Positions 30,181 to 39,007 of a stretch of 41,608 nt of DNA are shown here, in pieces. The stretch lies in contig NZ_CAJYPS010000015.1 in the NCBI RefSeq assembly GCF_913777145.1, positions 1-41,608 on the forward strand, in the 5' to 3' direction. This DNA is from an uncultured Roseateles sp. Its GTDB lineage: Bacteria > Pseudomonadota > Gammaproteobacteria > Burkholderiales > Burkholderiaceae_C. The position numbers and the translations under genes were made by a program. How positions within the stretch are numbered: position 1 is the first letter of the stretch; every line of letters begins with the position of its first letter. Below the pieces are notes generated by a model that was given only the letters and a program-made list of their open reading frames with translations, did no database searches and was not told the DNA's origin.

Positions 30181-30848
30181 GCGCGCCGGTGCTGAGCGCC
30201 CGCGGCCTGGCCAAGCACTATGGCGAGGTGCCGGTGTTTGCCGGCGTGGACCTGGACCTGGCGCCGGGCGAAATCGTCGCGCTGCTGGGCGAGTCGGGCG
30301 CGGGCAAGTCCACGCTGCTGAACTGCCTGGCAGGGCTGGACGAGGCCGACCAGGGTCAGGTGATGCTGGCCGGTGCCGACCTGCACACGCTGGACGACGA
30401 GGCACGCTCCGCGCTGCGCCGCCGCGAGCTGGGCTTCATCTTCCAGGCCTTTCACCTGCTGCCCCACCTCAGCGTGGCCGACAACGTCGCGCTGCCGCTG
30501 CGCCTGCTGGGCCGGCGCGACGATGCCGCCAGCCGCGCGCGCGTCGCGCAGATGCTCGACGCCGTGAACCTGGCCGCGCTGGCCGCCCGCATGCCGCGCC
30601 AGCTCTCCGGCGGCCAGCTGCAGCGCGTGGCGATCGCGCGGGCGCTGGTACACCAACCCCGCCTGGTGCTGGCCGACGAGCCCACCGGCAACCTCGACGC
30701 CCGCCACGCCGCCGAGGTGCTGGCGCTGCTGCGCCGCTGCACCCAGGAGGCCGGCGCGGCCTGCCTGCTGGTCACCCACTCCGAGGTCGCGGCCCAGGCA
30801 GCGGACCGGCGGCTGAGGCTGGATGCAAGAGGACTGCATGCGGCGTGA
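30177..30848 (+). CDS. ABC transporter ATP-binding protein, LolD/MacB/AttE type
   Basis: ATPase subunit that powers an FtsX-type permease. The 223 residues contain Walker A GESGAGKS (38-45), Q-loop [17 protein letters not shown], signature [15 protein letters not shown], Walker [13 protein letters not shown] and the H-loop in LLVTHS. These are typical of the type VII (MacB/LolD) class, which works by mechanotransmission across the membrane rather than by moving substrates through a channel. The permease (31287) and lipocalin-like gene (34035) on the same strand complete an AttEFGH-like cassette. A 438-base gap with repeat sequence separates the ATPase from the permease. The start overlaps the miaA stop. 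Confidence 0.92.
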   Translation: MSAPVLSARGLAKHYGEVPVFAGVDLDLAPGEIVALLGESGAGKSTLLNCLAGLDEADQGQVMLAGADLHTLDDEARSALRRRELGFIFQAFHLLPHLSVADNVALPLRLLGRRDDAASRARVAQMLDAVNLAALAARMPRQLSGGQLQRVAIARALVHQPRLVLADEPTGNLDARHAAEVLALLRRCTQEAGAACLLVTHSEVAAQAADRRLRLDARGLHAA

Positions 30849-31286
30849 GGCGGTATATCGCACCGAGGCGTACCGCCGCCCGGCAAGACCCCAGCGGAGA
30901 GTTCGTGCCGGCGGGCGCTCCACAAGAGAGATGCTGCTGATCCCACGCGCCGTTGCACAAGCGTTATTCACTCCCCTTCTAAACCGCCGAGAAGCGCACG
31001 AGCTCAGGGCGCGCGCGCAGCGCGCTTCAAGCACTGACTTCGCGCCCCTTTGTCTGAACGTAGCGAACGCAGTGAGCGAAGTGAGTTGGGCGCGGCCCTG
31101 GGCTCGGAGCATCGCAGGGCACCCCGTCGCGCAGCGGCGGGGCGATTTTGCAGGGGCGACTCTTTGCCTACTTTCTGGTCGCTCAGAAAGTAGGTCGCCC
31201 GCCGGGGCGAACTCCCGGCACGGCGCTGCGAATCATGGGGGTCATGGCAAGAGCCTCTCATCGGCCAACGCAGGACATTCACGGCC
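30849..31286. repeat. 438-base noncoding gap with structured repeat (copy C)
   Basis: No convincing gene is present. The right half (about 31140-31230) is a member of the repeat family also seen at 38670 and 39246. A perfect 11-bp stem, CCTACTTTCTG (31167-31177) and CAGAAAGTAGG (31184-31194), has a 6-base loop. It is followed by CGCCCGCCGGGGCGAACTCC, similar to the block beside the other two hairpins. To the left (31060-31085) lies a degenerate short direct repeat with two AGCGAA units. The gap separates the ATPase and permease genes of one ABC system, which would normally abut, so this is probably a later insertion. Confidence 0.65.
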
Positions 31287-33851
31287 ATGACCCTCTGGCC
31301 CCATCTCAGCTGGCCCGCCTGGCGCGACCAGCCCGGCCGCATCGTGCTGGCCGTCGTGGCCGTGATGCTGGGGGTGGCGCTGGCCTTTGGCGTGCACCTG
31401 CTCAACGGCGCGGCGCTGACCGAATTCGCGCGTGCGGCCCGCAGCGTCAGTGGTCAGCCCGACCTGGTGGTGCGCGGCCGCCAGGGTCCTCTGCGCGACG
31501 CCGACCTGGCTGCGCTGTGGAACACGCCCGGCGTGGCCGTGGCCAGCCCGGTGCTGGAGGCCCAGGCGCTGTGGCCCGAAGCGCGCGGTGCCGACGGCCA
31601 GCCCCAGCAGCTGCGCCTGGTCGGCCTGGACGCTCTCGCGCTGCTGGCCTCGGCCAGCCACGCGCGGCCGCTGGCGCCGCAGCTGCTGCCGCAACTGGAC
31701 GCCCGCCCCGGCAACAACGCCGGCTGGCGTGCGCTGCTGGCCGGTGAACAACTGCACCTCAACCCTGCCGCCCGCGCACTGCTGCCGGCCGACGGCCTGC
31801 TGCGCCTGCGCATCGCCCAGCCGGATGGCCGGCCGCGTGAGGTCAGCCTGCATGCGGCCGGCCGAGTGGCCGCCGGGCGCGGGCCGCTGGCGGTGCTGGA
31901 CATCGCCGACGCCCAGGCCCTCACCGGCCGCCTGGGCCAGTTGGACCGCGTGGACCTGCAACTGCAGCCCGGCAGCGATGCTGCCACGCTGGCGGCCCGG
32001 CTCAACAGCTCGCCGCACTGGCAAGCCGGGGCCCCACAGGACGAAGGCGAGCGCCTGGCCGACCTGACCCGCGCCTACCGCGTGAACCTCGGGCTGCTGG
32101 CGCTGATGGCGCTGTTCACCGGCGCCTTCCTCGTCTATGCGGTGCTGTCGCTGGCCACCGCGCAGCGTCTGCCGCAATGGGCGCTGGTGGGCGTGCTGGG
32201 GCTGTCGGCCCGGGCCCGCTGGCAGCTCATCCTGCTGGAAGGCGGCGTCATCGGCCTGGCCGGCACCGCGCTGGGCCTGGCGCTGGGCGCGGGGCTGGCG
32301 GCGGGTGCACTCAAGCTGATGGGCAGCACGCTGGGCCTGCAGGTGAACGCCGGCAGCTCGGCGGCACTGCTGTGGCAGCAGCCACTGCTGGTGCCGGCGC
32401 TGGTCTATGGCGGCCTGGGCCTGGCGGCGGCGCTGCTGGCCGCGCTGGCGCCGGCCGTCACGGTGGCGCGCATCGCGCCGGCTCAGGTGCTCAAGGGCCT
32501 GGGCCTGCCGGCACCGCGCGCGCTGCCGGCCTGGCTGGGCGGCGCGCTGCTGGCCGGCGGCGTGGGCCTGGCGCAGCTGCCGCCGCTGGCGGACGGCACG
32601 GCCATCGCGGCCTATCTGTCCATGCTGGCGCTGCTGCTGGGCGGCCTGGTGCTGGTGCCGCATCTGGTGAGCGCGCTGACCGCGCTGCTGGCCCGGCTGC
32701 CGGCCGGCCCGCTGCTGATGCTGGCGCGCGAACGCAGCCGCGACCAGGCCGGCGAGTCGCGCCGCACGCTGGCCGGCGTGCTGGTGGCGCTGTCGCTGGC
32801 CGTGGCCATGACCGTGATGATCGGCAGCTTCCGCGAGTCGCTGTCGCGCTGGCTGGACGACGCACTGCCGGCCGACGTCTACCTGCGCCCCGCACTGCGC
32901 GACGCCGCCGGCCTGCCTGCGCCGCTGCCGCCCACACTGCTGGCGCGGCTGCAGGCGCTGCCGCAGTTCCAGCGTCTGGGCCCGCAGCGCACCGTGGCCA
33001 TCACGCTGCCGGGCGGCGAGCGCAGCCAGCTGATCGCCCGCGAGCTCAACCAGGCGCACCTGACGCTGGTGCAGCGCTGGACCGGCGCGCCCGACGGCAA
33101 CGCGCTGCCGGTGTGGGTGAACGAGGCCGCGCGCGACCGCAACGGCCTGGTGCCCGGTCAGGTGTTCACGCAGCCGCTGGACGGCGGCCGCGTGCTGCGC
33201 CTGCAGGTGGCCGGCATCTGGCGCGACTATGCCCACCAGACCGGCGTGCTGTGGATGAATCTGGCCGACTACCAGCGCGCCAGCGGCGACCGCGCCGTCA
33301 CCGAGCTGCAGCTGTGGCTGCGCCCCGGGCAAGACCTGGCCCAGGCCCAGGCCGCGCTGCGCGCCGCCGCCGAGCACCCCGACGACCTGGAGCTGGCCGC
33401 GGCCGGCGAGCTGCGCCGGCTGTCGCTGCAGATCTTTGACCGCAGCTTCGCGATCACCGTGTGGCTGCAGGGCATCGCGCTGGCCGTGGGCCTGTTCGGC
33501 GTGGTCGCCAGCCAGTCGGCCCAGGCGCTGGCGCGCAAGCGCGAGTTCGGGCTGCTGCGCCACCTGGGCCTGTCGCGCCGCGCATTGCTGCGGCTGCTGC
33601 TGATCGAGTCCAGCCTCGCCGGCGGCGTGGGCGCGCTGGCCGGCCTGGCGCTGGGCCTGGGCCTGAGCGCGGTGCTGGTGTTCGTCGTGAACCCGCAGAG
33701 CTTTCACTGGACCATGGACCTCTACCTGCCGACCGCCCGCCTGGCCGCACTGGTGGGCCTGGCGTTCGCGGCGGCGGTGGGCGCCTCCTGGCTGGCCGGC
33801 CGCCAGGCGCTCAACCAGGACGCGATACGCGCGGTGCGGGAGGATTCTTGA
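31287..33851 (+). CDS. FtsX-like ABC transporter permease (fused two-module type)
   Basis: Inner-membrane permease of 854 residues with two MacB/FtsX modules. There is an N-terminal helix (about 18-42), a large periplasmic domain, a helix cluster (about 265-470), a second periplasmic domain (about 520-700) and three C-terminal helices (about 725-850). Near the second module is RRTLAGVLVALSLAVAMTVMIGSFRESL, and near the end ARKREFGLLRHLGLSRRALLRLLLIESSLAGG, the coupling segment typical of this family. In Agrobacterium the related AttF and AttG are separate proteins; here one polypeptide covers both. It would work with the ATPase at 30177, probably handling lipoprotein, lipid or peptide at the envelope. 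Confidence 0.9.
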   Translation: MTLWPHLSWPAWRDQPGRIVLAVVAVMLGVALAFGVHLLNGAALTEFARAARSVSGQPDLVVRGRQGPLRDADLAALWNTPGVAVASPVLEAQALWPEARGADGQPQQLRLVGLDALALLASASHARPLAPQLLPQLDARPGNNAGWRALLAGEQLHLNPAARALLPADGLLRLRIAQPDGRPREVSLHAAGRVAAGRGPLAVLDIADAQALTGRLGQLDRVDLQLQPGSDAATLAARLNSSPHWQAGAPQDEGERLADLTRAYRVNLGLLALMALFTGAFLVYAVLSLATAQRLPQWALVGVLGLSARARWQLILLEGGVIGLAGTALGLALGAGLAAGALKLMGSTLGLQVNAGSSAALLWQQPLLVPALVYGGLGLAAALLAALAPAVTVARIAPAQVLKGLGLPAPRALPAWLGGALLAGGVGLAQLPPLADGTAIAAYLSMLALLLGGLVLVPHLVSALTALLARLPAGPLLMLARERSRDQAGESRRTLAGVLVALSLAVAMTVMIGSFRESLSRWLDDALPADVYLRPALRDAAGLPAPLPPTLLARLQALPQFQRLGPQRTVAITLPGGERSQLIARELNQAHLTLVQRWTGAPDGNALPVWVNEAARDRNGLVPGQVFTQPLDGGRVLRLQVAGIWRDYAHQTGVLWMNLADYQRASGDRAVTELQLWLRPGQDLAQAQAALRAAAEHPDDLELAAAGELRRLSLQIFDRSFAITVWLQGIALAVGLFGVVASQSAQALARKREFGLLRHLGLSRRALLRLLLIESSLAGGVGALAGLALGLGLSAVLVFVVNPQSFHWTMDLYLPTARLAALVGLAFAAAVGASWLAGRQALNQDAIRAVREDS

Positions 33852-34034
33852 CATGAGCCCCTCGTCCGGTCGCCCCCCGCTGAACGCGGGTACGCCCAGC
33901 CGGTCCCCGGCGGGGACGGGGATGCTTGCGGCGTCGAGCCACAAGCACATCGCCGAACGCGGGCCGGCTTGGGGCGGCCCGGCGCTCGGCCCGCAGCGCG
34001 CCACGCACTCACACGACGTCCGGGACTCACTGAC
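33852..34034. other. GC-rich structured spacer with a 61-codon reading frame
   Basis: The 183 bases between permease and AttH-like gene can fold: GCTTGCGGC (33923-33931) with GCCACAAGC a few bases on (one mismatch), GTCCCCGGCGGGGAC (33903-33917), and two copies of GAACGCGGG. An ATG at 33853, one base after the permease stop, opens a 61-codon frame whose TGA overlaps the next ATG. The peptide (Pro/Ser/Gly/Ala-rich) looks like no family I know. Stop-free runs of this size are common at 70% GC, so it may be chance. Confidence 0.4.
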
Positions 34035-35114
34035 ATGACGCTGCAACGCCGAACGCTGCTGCTCGCCGCCCTGCCCTGGCCCGCGCTGGCCGGCGCCGCG
34101 CCGACCACGCCCTCGCTGCCGCTGCGCTTCCCGGCCGACTATGGTGCCCACCCGGCCCAGGCTATCGAGTGGTGGTACCTGACCGGCTGGCTGGCCGACC
34201 CGGCCGCGCCGCAGCAGCCGCTGTTCGGCTACCAGCTCACCTTCTTCCGCCTGCCCGGCCCCGCGCCGGCCGGCCACGCCAGCGCGCTGGCCGCGCGCCA
34301 GCTGATGCTGGGCCATGTGGCGCTGAGCGACCTGCGCGCCGGCCGCCAGCGCCATGACCAGCGACTGATGCGCGCGCTGCCCGGCGTGGCCGAGGCCGCC
34401 GAGGGCGACTGCCGCGTGCGCCTGCGCGACTGGACGCTGAGCCGGCGCGGCAACGGCTATGTGGCGGCCTTCAACGCCGAAGGCTGGGCGCTGTCGCTGC
34501 AACTGGACACGCCGGACGCGCCGCTGCTGCAGGGCGAGCAGGGCCACTCGCGCAAGGGGCCGGCGCCCGGGCAGTTCAGCCTCTACTACTCGCGCCCGCA
34601 ATTGCAGACCCAGGCCACGCTGACACGCGCCGGGCAAGCCCTGACCCTGAGCGGCCGCAGCTGGCTGGACCACGAGTGGAGCGACAACCTGCTGGGCCAG
34701 GCCGTGGGCTGGGACTGGCTGGGCATCAACCTGCACGACGGCCGCGCGCTGACGCTGTTCCAGCTGCGCCGCGCCGATGGCGGGCGCTCTTTCGCGGGCG
34801 GCAGCCTGCGCATGCCCGGCCAGCCGGACCGCAGCTTCGCGCCGGACGAGGTGCTCATGCAGCCCACCCGCCACTGGACCAGCCCGGCCACCGGCACCCG
34901 CTGGCCCGTGGCCTGGACGCTGCAAAGCCCCGCCGGCGCGCTGACGCTGGAGGCCTGCCTGGACGCGCAGGAGATAGACGCACGCGGCAGCAGCGGCCTG
35001 GTCTACTGGGAAGGCCTGGCGCGGCTGCGCGACGCGGCCGGCCGCGAGATCGGCCTGGGCTATCTGGAGCTGACCGGCTACGCGGGCAAGCCGCCACTGG
35101 ATGCCGGGCGCTAG
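34035..35114 (+). CDS. AttH/CrtC-like lipocalin-fold protein
   Basis: A 359-residue exported protein of the AttH / carotenoid 1,2-hydratase-like family with two lipocalin-like beta-barrels. The leader (MTLQRRTLLLAALPWPALAGA) is followed by the family signature HPAQAIEWWYLTGWL, then YQLTFFR, HVALSD and GYVAAFNAEGWALSLQL. SGRSWLDHEWSDNLLG, WDWLGINLHDGRALTLFQLR and a C-terminal LGYLELTGY complete the pattern. In AttEFGH-type clusters such a protein accompanies the ABC ATPase and permease, as here. It probably acts at the outer leaflet or periplasm on a lipid-like substrate. No carotenoid genes are present, so a hydratase role is unlikely. The start at 34035 is fixed by the leader. Confidence 0.88.
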   Translation: MTLQRRTLLLAALPWPALAGAAPTTPSLPLRFPADYGAHPAQAIEWWYLTGWLADPAAPQQPLFGYQLTFFRLPGPAPAGHASALAARQLMLGHVALSDLRAGRQRHDQRLMRALPGVAEAAEGDCRVRLRDWTLSRRGNGYVAAFNAEGWALSLQLDTPDAPLLQGEQGHSRKGPAPGQFSLYYSRPQLQTQATLTRAGQALTLSGRSWLDHEWSDNLLGQAVGWDWLGINLHDGRALTLFQLRRADGGRSFAGGSLRMPGQPDRSFAPDEVLMQPTRHWTSPATGTRWPVAWTLQSPAGALTLEACLDAQEIDARGSSGLVYWEGLARLRDAAGREIGLGYLELTGYAGKPPLDAGR

Positions 35115-35124
35115 GGCGACCTTG

Positions 35125-35451
35125 ATGTTCGACTGCCAAAGCTGCGGCGCCTGCTGCTCGGTCTACCGCGTGTCCTTCTACTGGGGCGAATGCGATGACG
35201 CGCCCGGCGGCCAGGTGCCGGCGGCGCTGACGCTGCCGGTCAGCCCCCACCTGCGCTGCATGGCCGGCACGCAGGCCCGGCCCGTGCGCTGCGTGGCCTT
35301 GCAGGGCGAGGTGGGCCGACAGGTCAGCTGCGGCATCTACGCGAAGCGGGCCAGCACCTGCCGTGAGGTGCAGGCTGGCGACGCCCAATGCCTGCGGGCC
35401 CGGCAGGCCTGGGGCCTGTCATTGACGCCCGAGCGCCTGCCGCCGGGCTGA
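35125..35451 (+). CDS. YkgJ family cysteine-cluster protein
   Basis: A 108-residue protein with an N-terminal CxxCxxCC cluster (CQSCGACC at residues 4-11) and further cysteines (RCMAG, RCVAL, SCGIY, TCREV), the pattern of the YkgJ/UPF0153 family, thought to bind zinc or an iron-sulfur cluster. The function is unknown. ATG 35125 starts MFDCQSCG, where the family normally begins; an in-frame ATG at 35101 lies inside the AttH-like gene. It follows that gene by 10 bases and probably closes the same operon. Confidence 0.85.
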   Translation: MFDCQSCGACCSVYRVSFYWGECDDAPGGQVPAALTLPVSPHLRCMAGTQARPVRCVALQGEVGRQVSCGIYAKRASTCREVQAGDAQCLRARQAWGLSLTPERLPPG

Positions 35452-35464
35452 AGGGCACAAGCGC

Positions 35465-36544
35465 TCAGTGCGCCAGCAGCGGCAGCACCTGCTCCACCAG
35501 CACGCGATGCTGGGCGGCGATCATGCCGGGGTTGGGGTCGTGGCCCACGCGCGGCAGCAGCAGGTAGTGCTTGGCCGGCGCCTGCAGACGGTCGAAATAG
35601 CGGCGCGACACGGCCGGCACGGTCACCAGATCGGCCTCGCCCTGCAGCATGAACACCGGCATCGCAAAGCGCAGGCCCAGCGCCGGCAGGTCCAGCCGCG
35701 ACAGCATGCCCTGACCCCGCAGGCCCACATACTGCAGCCACGAGAAGTCTTCCCCGCGGGTGTAGACCTCACGTTCGGCCGGCGTGTCGTAGGCCGGCGC
35801 GCGCTGCCACCAGGCGGCGGGCGCGGGATCGCTGGCCGCGGCCTCGTAGACCCGGGTCACGCGGCGCAACTGGCCCAGGTTGCGCGGGTTGGTCCAGGGC
35901 GGAGCGCCCATGGCCTCCAGCTTGGCGACCGAGGCCGCGTCACCGGCAGCGCGCGCCAGCGCCAGCGTGGCCGCATAGCTGGCCGGCAGGTTGTCGGCTC
36001 CCACCAGCTGGCCCGTGCCCACGTAGGCGACGAACAACTCGGGCGCGCGCATCGCCATGTGCACGCTCAGCGCCGAGCTCCAGGAACCGCCAAACAGCAC
36101 GACCTGGCGCTGGCCCAGCGTGCGCGTCGCCCAGCGCGCCACCTCCACGCCATCGGCGGCCAGTTGCTCGATGCTGAGCAACTGTTCCTCGGCGTCGGGG
36201 TCCACCGGCTGGCGGCCATAGGTGCGGCCGGCACCGCGCTGGTCCCACAGCACCAGCGTGAAGTCCTGCTGCCAGGCCGCGTAGGGACTGGTGGGCGCAT
36301 TGGCATAGGGCGTCAGCGGGTTGCCGGGGCCGCCATGCACCATCAGCAGCACCGGCTTGCGGCAGTCGCTGCCATGCACCGTGACCCACTGCTGCAGGCC
36401 GCCCACGGGCACAAAGCCCTCGCGGTGCACCGCGGGCTGCGCCGCCTCGCAGGGCCAGGGCCCGGGTGGCAGCAGGTCGTCGGCGGCCGAGGCGGCGCGG
36501 GTGGCCAGCAGCAGGCCGATCAGAAGCAACAGGCAACGGTTCAT
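35465..36544 (-). CDS. Exported alpha/beta hydrolase, proline iminopeptidase-like (S33)
   Basis: A 359-residue hydrolase with a signal peptide (MNRCLLLLIGLLLATRAASA). The fold signature is HGGPGNPLTPY (oxyanion hole), LVLWDQRGAGRTYGR, and nucleophile elbow GGSWSSALS. The acid is in LQGEADLVTV and the catalytic His in LPRVGHDPNPG. This matches S33 proline iminopeptidases, although their elbow is usually GGSWGS. The substrate may be a proline peptide or another amide or ester. The frame is open upstream to 36775 but the leader fixes the start at 36544; the ribosome-binding site is weak. It is divergent from the MsbA-type gene across 199 bases. Confidence 0.88.
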   Translation of the reverse strand: MNRCLLLLIGLLLATRAASAADDLLPPGPWPCEAAQPAVHREGFVPVGGLQQWVTVHGSDCRKPVLLMVHGGPGNPLTPYANAPTSPYAAWQQDFTLVLWDQRGAGRTYGRQPVDPDAEEQLLSIEQLAADGVEVARWATRTLGQRQVVLFGGSWSSALSVHMAMRAPELFVAYVGTGQLVGADNLPASYAATLALARAAGDAASVAKLEAMGAPPWTNPRNLGQLRRVTRVYEAAASDPAPAAWWQRAPAYDTPAEREVYTRGEDFSWLQYVGLRGQGMLSRLDLPALGLRFAMPVFMLQGEADLVTVPAVSRRYFDRLQAPAKHYLLLPRVGHDPNPGMIAAQHRVLVEQVLPLLAH

Positions 36545-36743
36545 CAGCAGACGGCGCGAGTCCAGGCGCGCGCAGTGTCGCCGCCGAGGCGAGTGCGGCA
36601 GCCACGCGCTTTCCCCATGCCCGCCCCAGCCACCGACTGTCAGCAGCCTGAGCGCCGTCATGCGCCGGCCCCTGCCCAGGCCCCACAATCCTCGCCGGAC
36701 CCCTTGGCCTCCCCGGGCGTGTCGCGCGCGACCGCCCCGCACC

Positions 36744-38543
36744 ATGAGCACCAGCAAAGAACGCCCTGCCTCCAAGAACGCCCGCTCGCTGAGCGGCCTG
36801 CTGCCCTTTCTCCGCCCCTACCGGGGCCGCATCGCGCTGGCACTGCTGACGCTGCTGCTGGCCGCATTAGCCACGCTGGCCTTTCCGCTGGCGCTGCGCG
36901 GCCTGATCGACGCGGGCATGGCGGCCAGCAGCCCCGGCGAGCGACTGCTCGCGCTGAAGGACCACTTCCTGGCCATGTTCGCGGTGGGCGCGGCGCTGGG
37001 CGTGTTCTCCGCCTCGCGCTTCTACATGGTGACCTGGCTGGGCGAGCGCATCACCGCCGACCTGCGCAATGCGGTCTACCGCCATGTGCTGCGCCAGAGC
37101 CCCGAGTTCTTCGAGACCACGCAGACCGGCGAGGTGCTGTCGCGCATCACGACCGACACGACCGTGGTGCAGACCGTGGTGGGCTCCAGCCTCTCCATGG
37201 GCCTGCGCAATGTGGTGATGGGCGGCGGCGCGCTGGTGATGCTGATCGTCACCAACCCCTATGTGATGGGTCAGGTCTTGCTGATCCTGGCGCTGGTGGT
37301 GGCGCCGGCGCTGTACTTCGGCGGCCGGGTGCGCAAGCTCTCGCGCGCCAGCCAGGACCGGGTCGCCGACACCTCGGCCATTGCCGCCGAGGTGCTGAAT
37401 GCCGTGCCCGTGGTGCAGAGCTACACGCAGGAGGCCGCCGAGGCCCGCCGCTTCGACGCCGCCAGCGAGGCCGCGTTCGACACCGCCCGCAAGCGCACCA
37501 AGGTGCGCAGCTTCCTGGTGGCCTTCATCATCACCGCGGTGTTCGGCGCAATGCTGTGGGGCCTGTACCAGGGCACGCAGGCGGTGATCGCCGGCAAGAT
37601 CACCGCCGGCCACCTGGGCCAGACCGTGGTCTATGTGACGCTGCTGGTCAGCAGCGTGGCGGTGCTGGCCGAGGTCTGGGGCGACGTGCTGCGCGCCGCC
37701 GGCGCCACCGAGCGCCTGGTGGAGCTGATGGAGACCCGCTCCCCCGTGGCCGACCCGGCCCAGCCGCGCGCGCTGCCCGCCGCGGCCGGGGGCAGCGAGG
37801 TGGCCTTCCAGGGCATCGCCTTCCACTACCCCTCGCGCCCGCAGACCGCCGCGCTGTCCGACATCGAGCTGCGCATCGCCCCGGGCGAGACCGTGGCGCT
37901 GGTGGGCCCCAGCGGCGCCGGCAAGACCACGATGTTCCAGCTGCTGCTGCGCTTTTATGATCCGCAGCAGGGCCGCATCCTGCTGAACGGCGTGCCCACG
38001 CAAGAGCTGACCCTGGCCGCGCTGCGCGAAAGCGTGGGCCTGGTGCCGCAGGACAGCGTGATCTTCTCCACCACCGCGATGGAGAACATCCGCTACGGCC
38101 GCCCCGACGCGAGTGACGAGGAGGTGATCGCCGCCGCCAAGGCCGCGTTCGCGGACGACTTCATCCGCGCGCTGCCCGAGGGCTACCAGAGCTTCCTGGG
38201 CGAGCGTGGTGTGCGCCTGTCGGGCGGCCAGCGCCAGCGCATCAGCATTGCGCGGGCCATCCTGAAGAACCCGCCTTTGCTGCTGCTGGACGAGGCGACG
38301 AGCGCGCTGGACGCCGAGAGCGAACGCGTGGTCCAGGCCGCGCTGGAGGCCGCGATGCAGCACCGCACGACGCTGGTGATCGCGCACCGCCTGGCCACCA
38401 TCCAGAAGGCCGACCGCATCGTCGTGATGGAGGCTGGCCGCATCGTGGACATCGGCCGGCATGACGAGTTGGTGGCCCGGGGCGGGCTGTATGCGAAGTT
38501 GGCGGCGATGCAGTTTGGGATGGAGGGTGGGGAGCAGGCGTGA
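36744..38543 (+). CDS. MsbA-type ABC exporter (fused TMD-NBD half-transporter)
   Basis: A 599-residue ABC exporter half-molecule that dimerises in the inner membrane. Six transmembrane helices lie at about 30-315 (IALALLTLLLAALATLAFPLALRGLI first). The ATPase domain follows: Walker A GPSGAGKT (about 389), Q-loop VPQDSVIFSTTAMENIRYG, signature LSGGQRQRISIARAIL (about 492), Walker B LLLLDEATSALD and H-loop IAHRL. The family includes lipid A and multidrug exporters; many Burkholderiales carry this version beside MsbA proper, so the substrate is not assigned. The start at 36744 is set by family length; the frame is open upstream. The only downstream neighbour is the repeat region. Confidence 0.92.
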   Translation: MSTSKERPASKNARSLSGLLPFLRPYRGRIALALLTLLLAALATLAFPLALRGLIDAGMAASSPGERLLALKDHFLAMFAVGAALGVFSASRFYMVTWLGERITADLRNAVYRHVLRQSPEFFETTQTGEVLSRITTDTTVVQTVVGSSLSMGLRNVVMGGGALVMLIVTNPYVMGQVLLILALVVAPALYFGGRVRKLSRASQDRVADTSAIAAEVLNAVPVVQSYTQEAAEARRFDAASEAAFDTARKRTKVRSFLVAFIITAVFGAMLWGLYQGTQAVIAGKITAGHLGQTVVYVTLLVSSVAVLAEVWGDVLRAAGATERLVELMETRSPVADPAQPRALPAAAGGSEVAFQGIAFHYPSRPQTAALSDIELRIAPGETVALVGPSGAGKTTMFQLLLRFYDPQQGRILLNGVPTQELTLAALRESVGLVPQDSVIFSTTAMENIRYGRPDASDEEVIAAAKAAFADDFIRALPEGYQSFLGERGVRLSGGQRQRISIARAILKNPPLLLLDEATSALDAESERVVQAALEAAMQHRTTLVIAHRLATIQKADRIVVMEAGRIVDIGRHDELVARGGLYAKLAAMQFGMEGGEQA

Positions 38544-38669
38544 GGGCGCTTGGCCCGCACTCCTCGCCTGAATCAGTGAAGTTCGCTGCCGGCTGAATTG
38601 TTTTCAACCCGGGAGGGTTGAGCGGTGAGTTGGTAACCGGAGCGAGTGGCGGGTTTGCTTTTGCGATCT

Positions 38670-38922
38670 GCCTTTTCGACTCGATGCACCGCCGCGGGAA
38701 TCCGCCCCGCGATGGCGGGTAACTTTCTTCTGGTCGCGCCCAGAAGAAAGTCACCAAAGAAGATGCGCTGAACCGCACCGCGCTCGGGGACTGCATCGCG
38801 GTCCACCAAGCCAACGGGCGCTCGCCACATGCGCAGAAGCGAACCGCTGCGCTCTCGCAGTGGACTTGTCACCGCCCGGTGACCTCGAACCTCTGCGCCG
38901 TCCAACGCGCGGCTGCACGCCG
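38670..38922 (+). repeat. Structured repeat element, copy A
   Basis: Four blocks are shared with copy B in the same order. (1) CCTTTTCGACTCGATGCACC then GCCGCGGGAATCCGCCCCGC (38671-38710). (2) A 12-bp perfect hairpin, ACTTTCTTCTGG (38722-38733) and CCAGAAGAAAGT (38740-38751), with outer GGT/ACC pairs. (3) A 33-base block at 38837-38869 (core CCGCTGCGCTCTCGC) with only three differences from copy B. (4) GCGCGGCTGCACGCCG (38907-38922), identical in both. The sequence between blocks is not conserved. No transposase or target-site duplication was identified. Confidence 0.75.
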
Positions 38923-39007
38923 TGCTCACGAGCAAGTGCGCACGCAGCGCCGCTCGGGCGGCGCGGTCTTGTGCGTAGCACGTATTTGCGTTGACACCCG
39001 CAGGCGT

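Noticed and set aside
31242..34925. Minus-strand open frame of 1227 codons
   Set aside because: It spans the permease, spacer and AttH-like genes on the wrong strand, and its sequence is Q/H/R/A-rich shadow translation.
34035..35114. Carotenoid 1,2-hydratase (CrtC) function
   Set aside because: No carotenoid pathway genes are present and the context is an AttEFGH-type ABC cassette.
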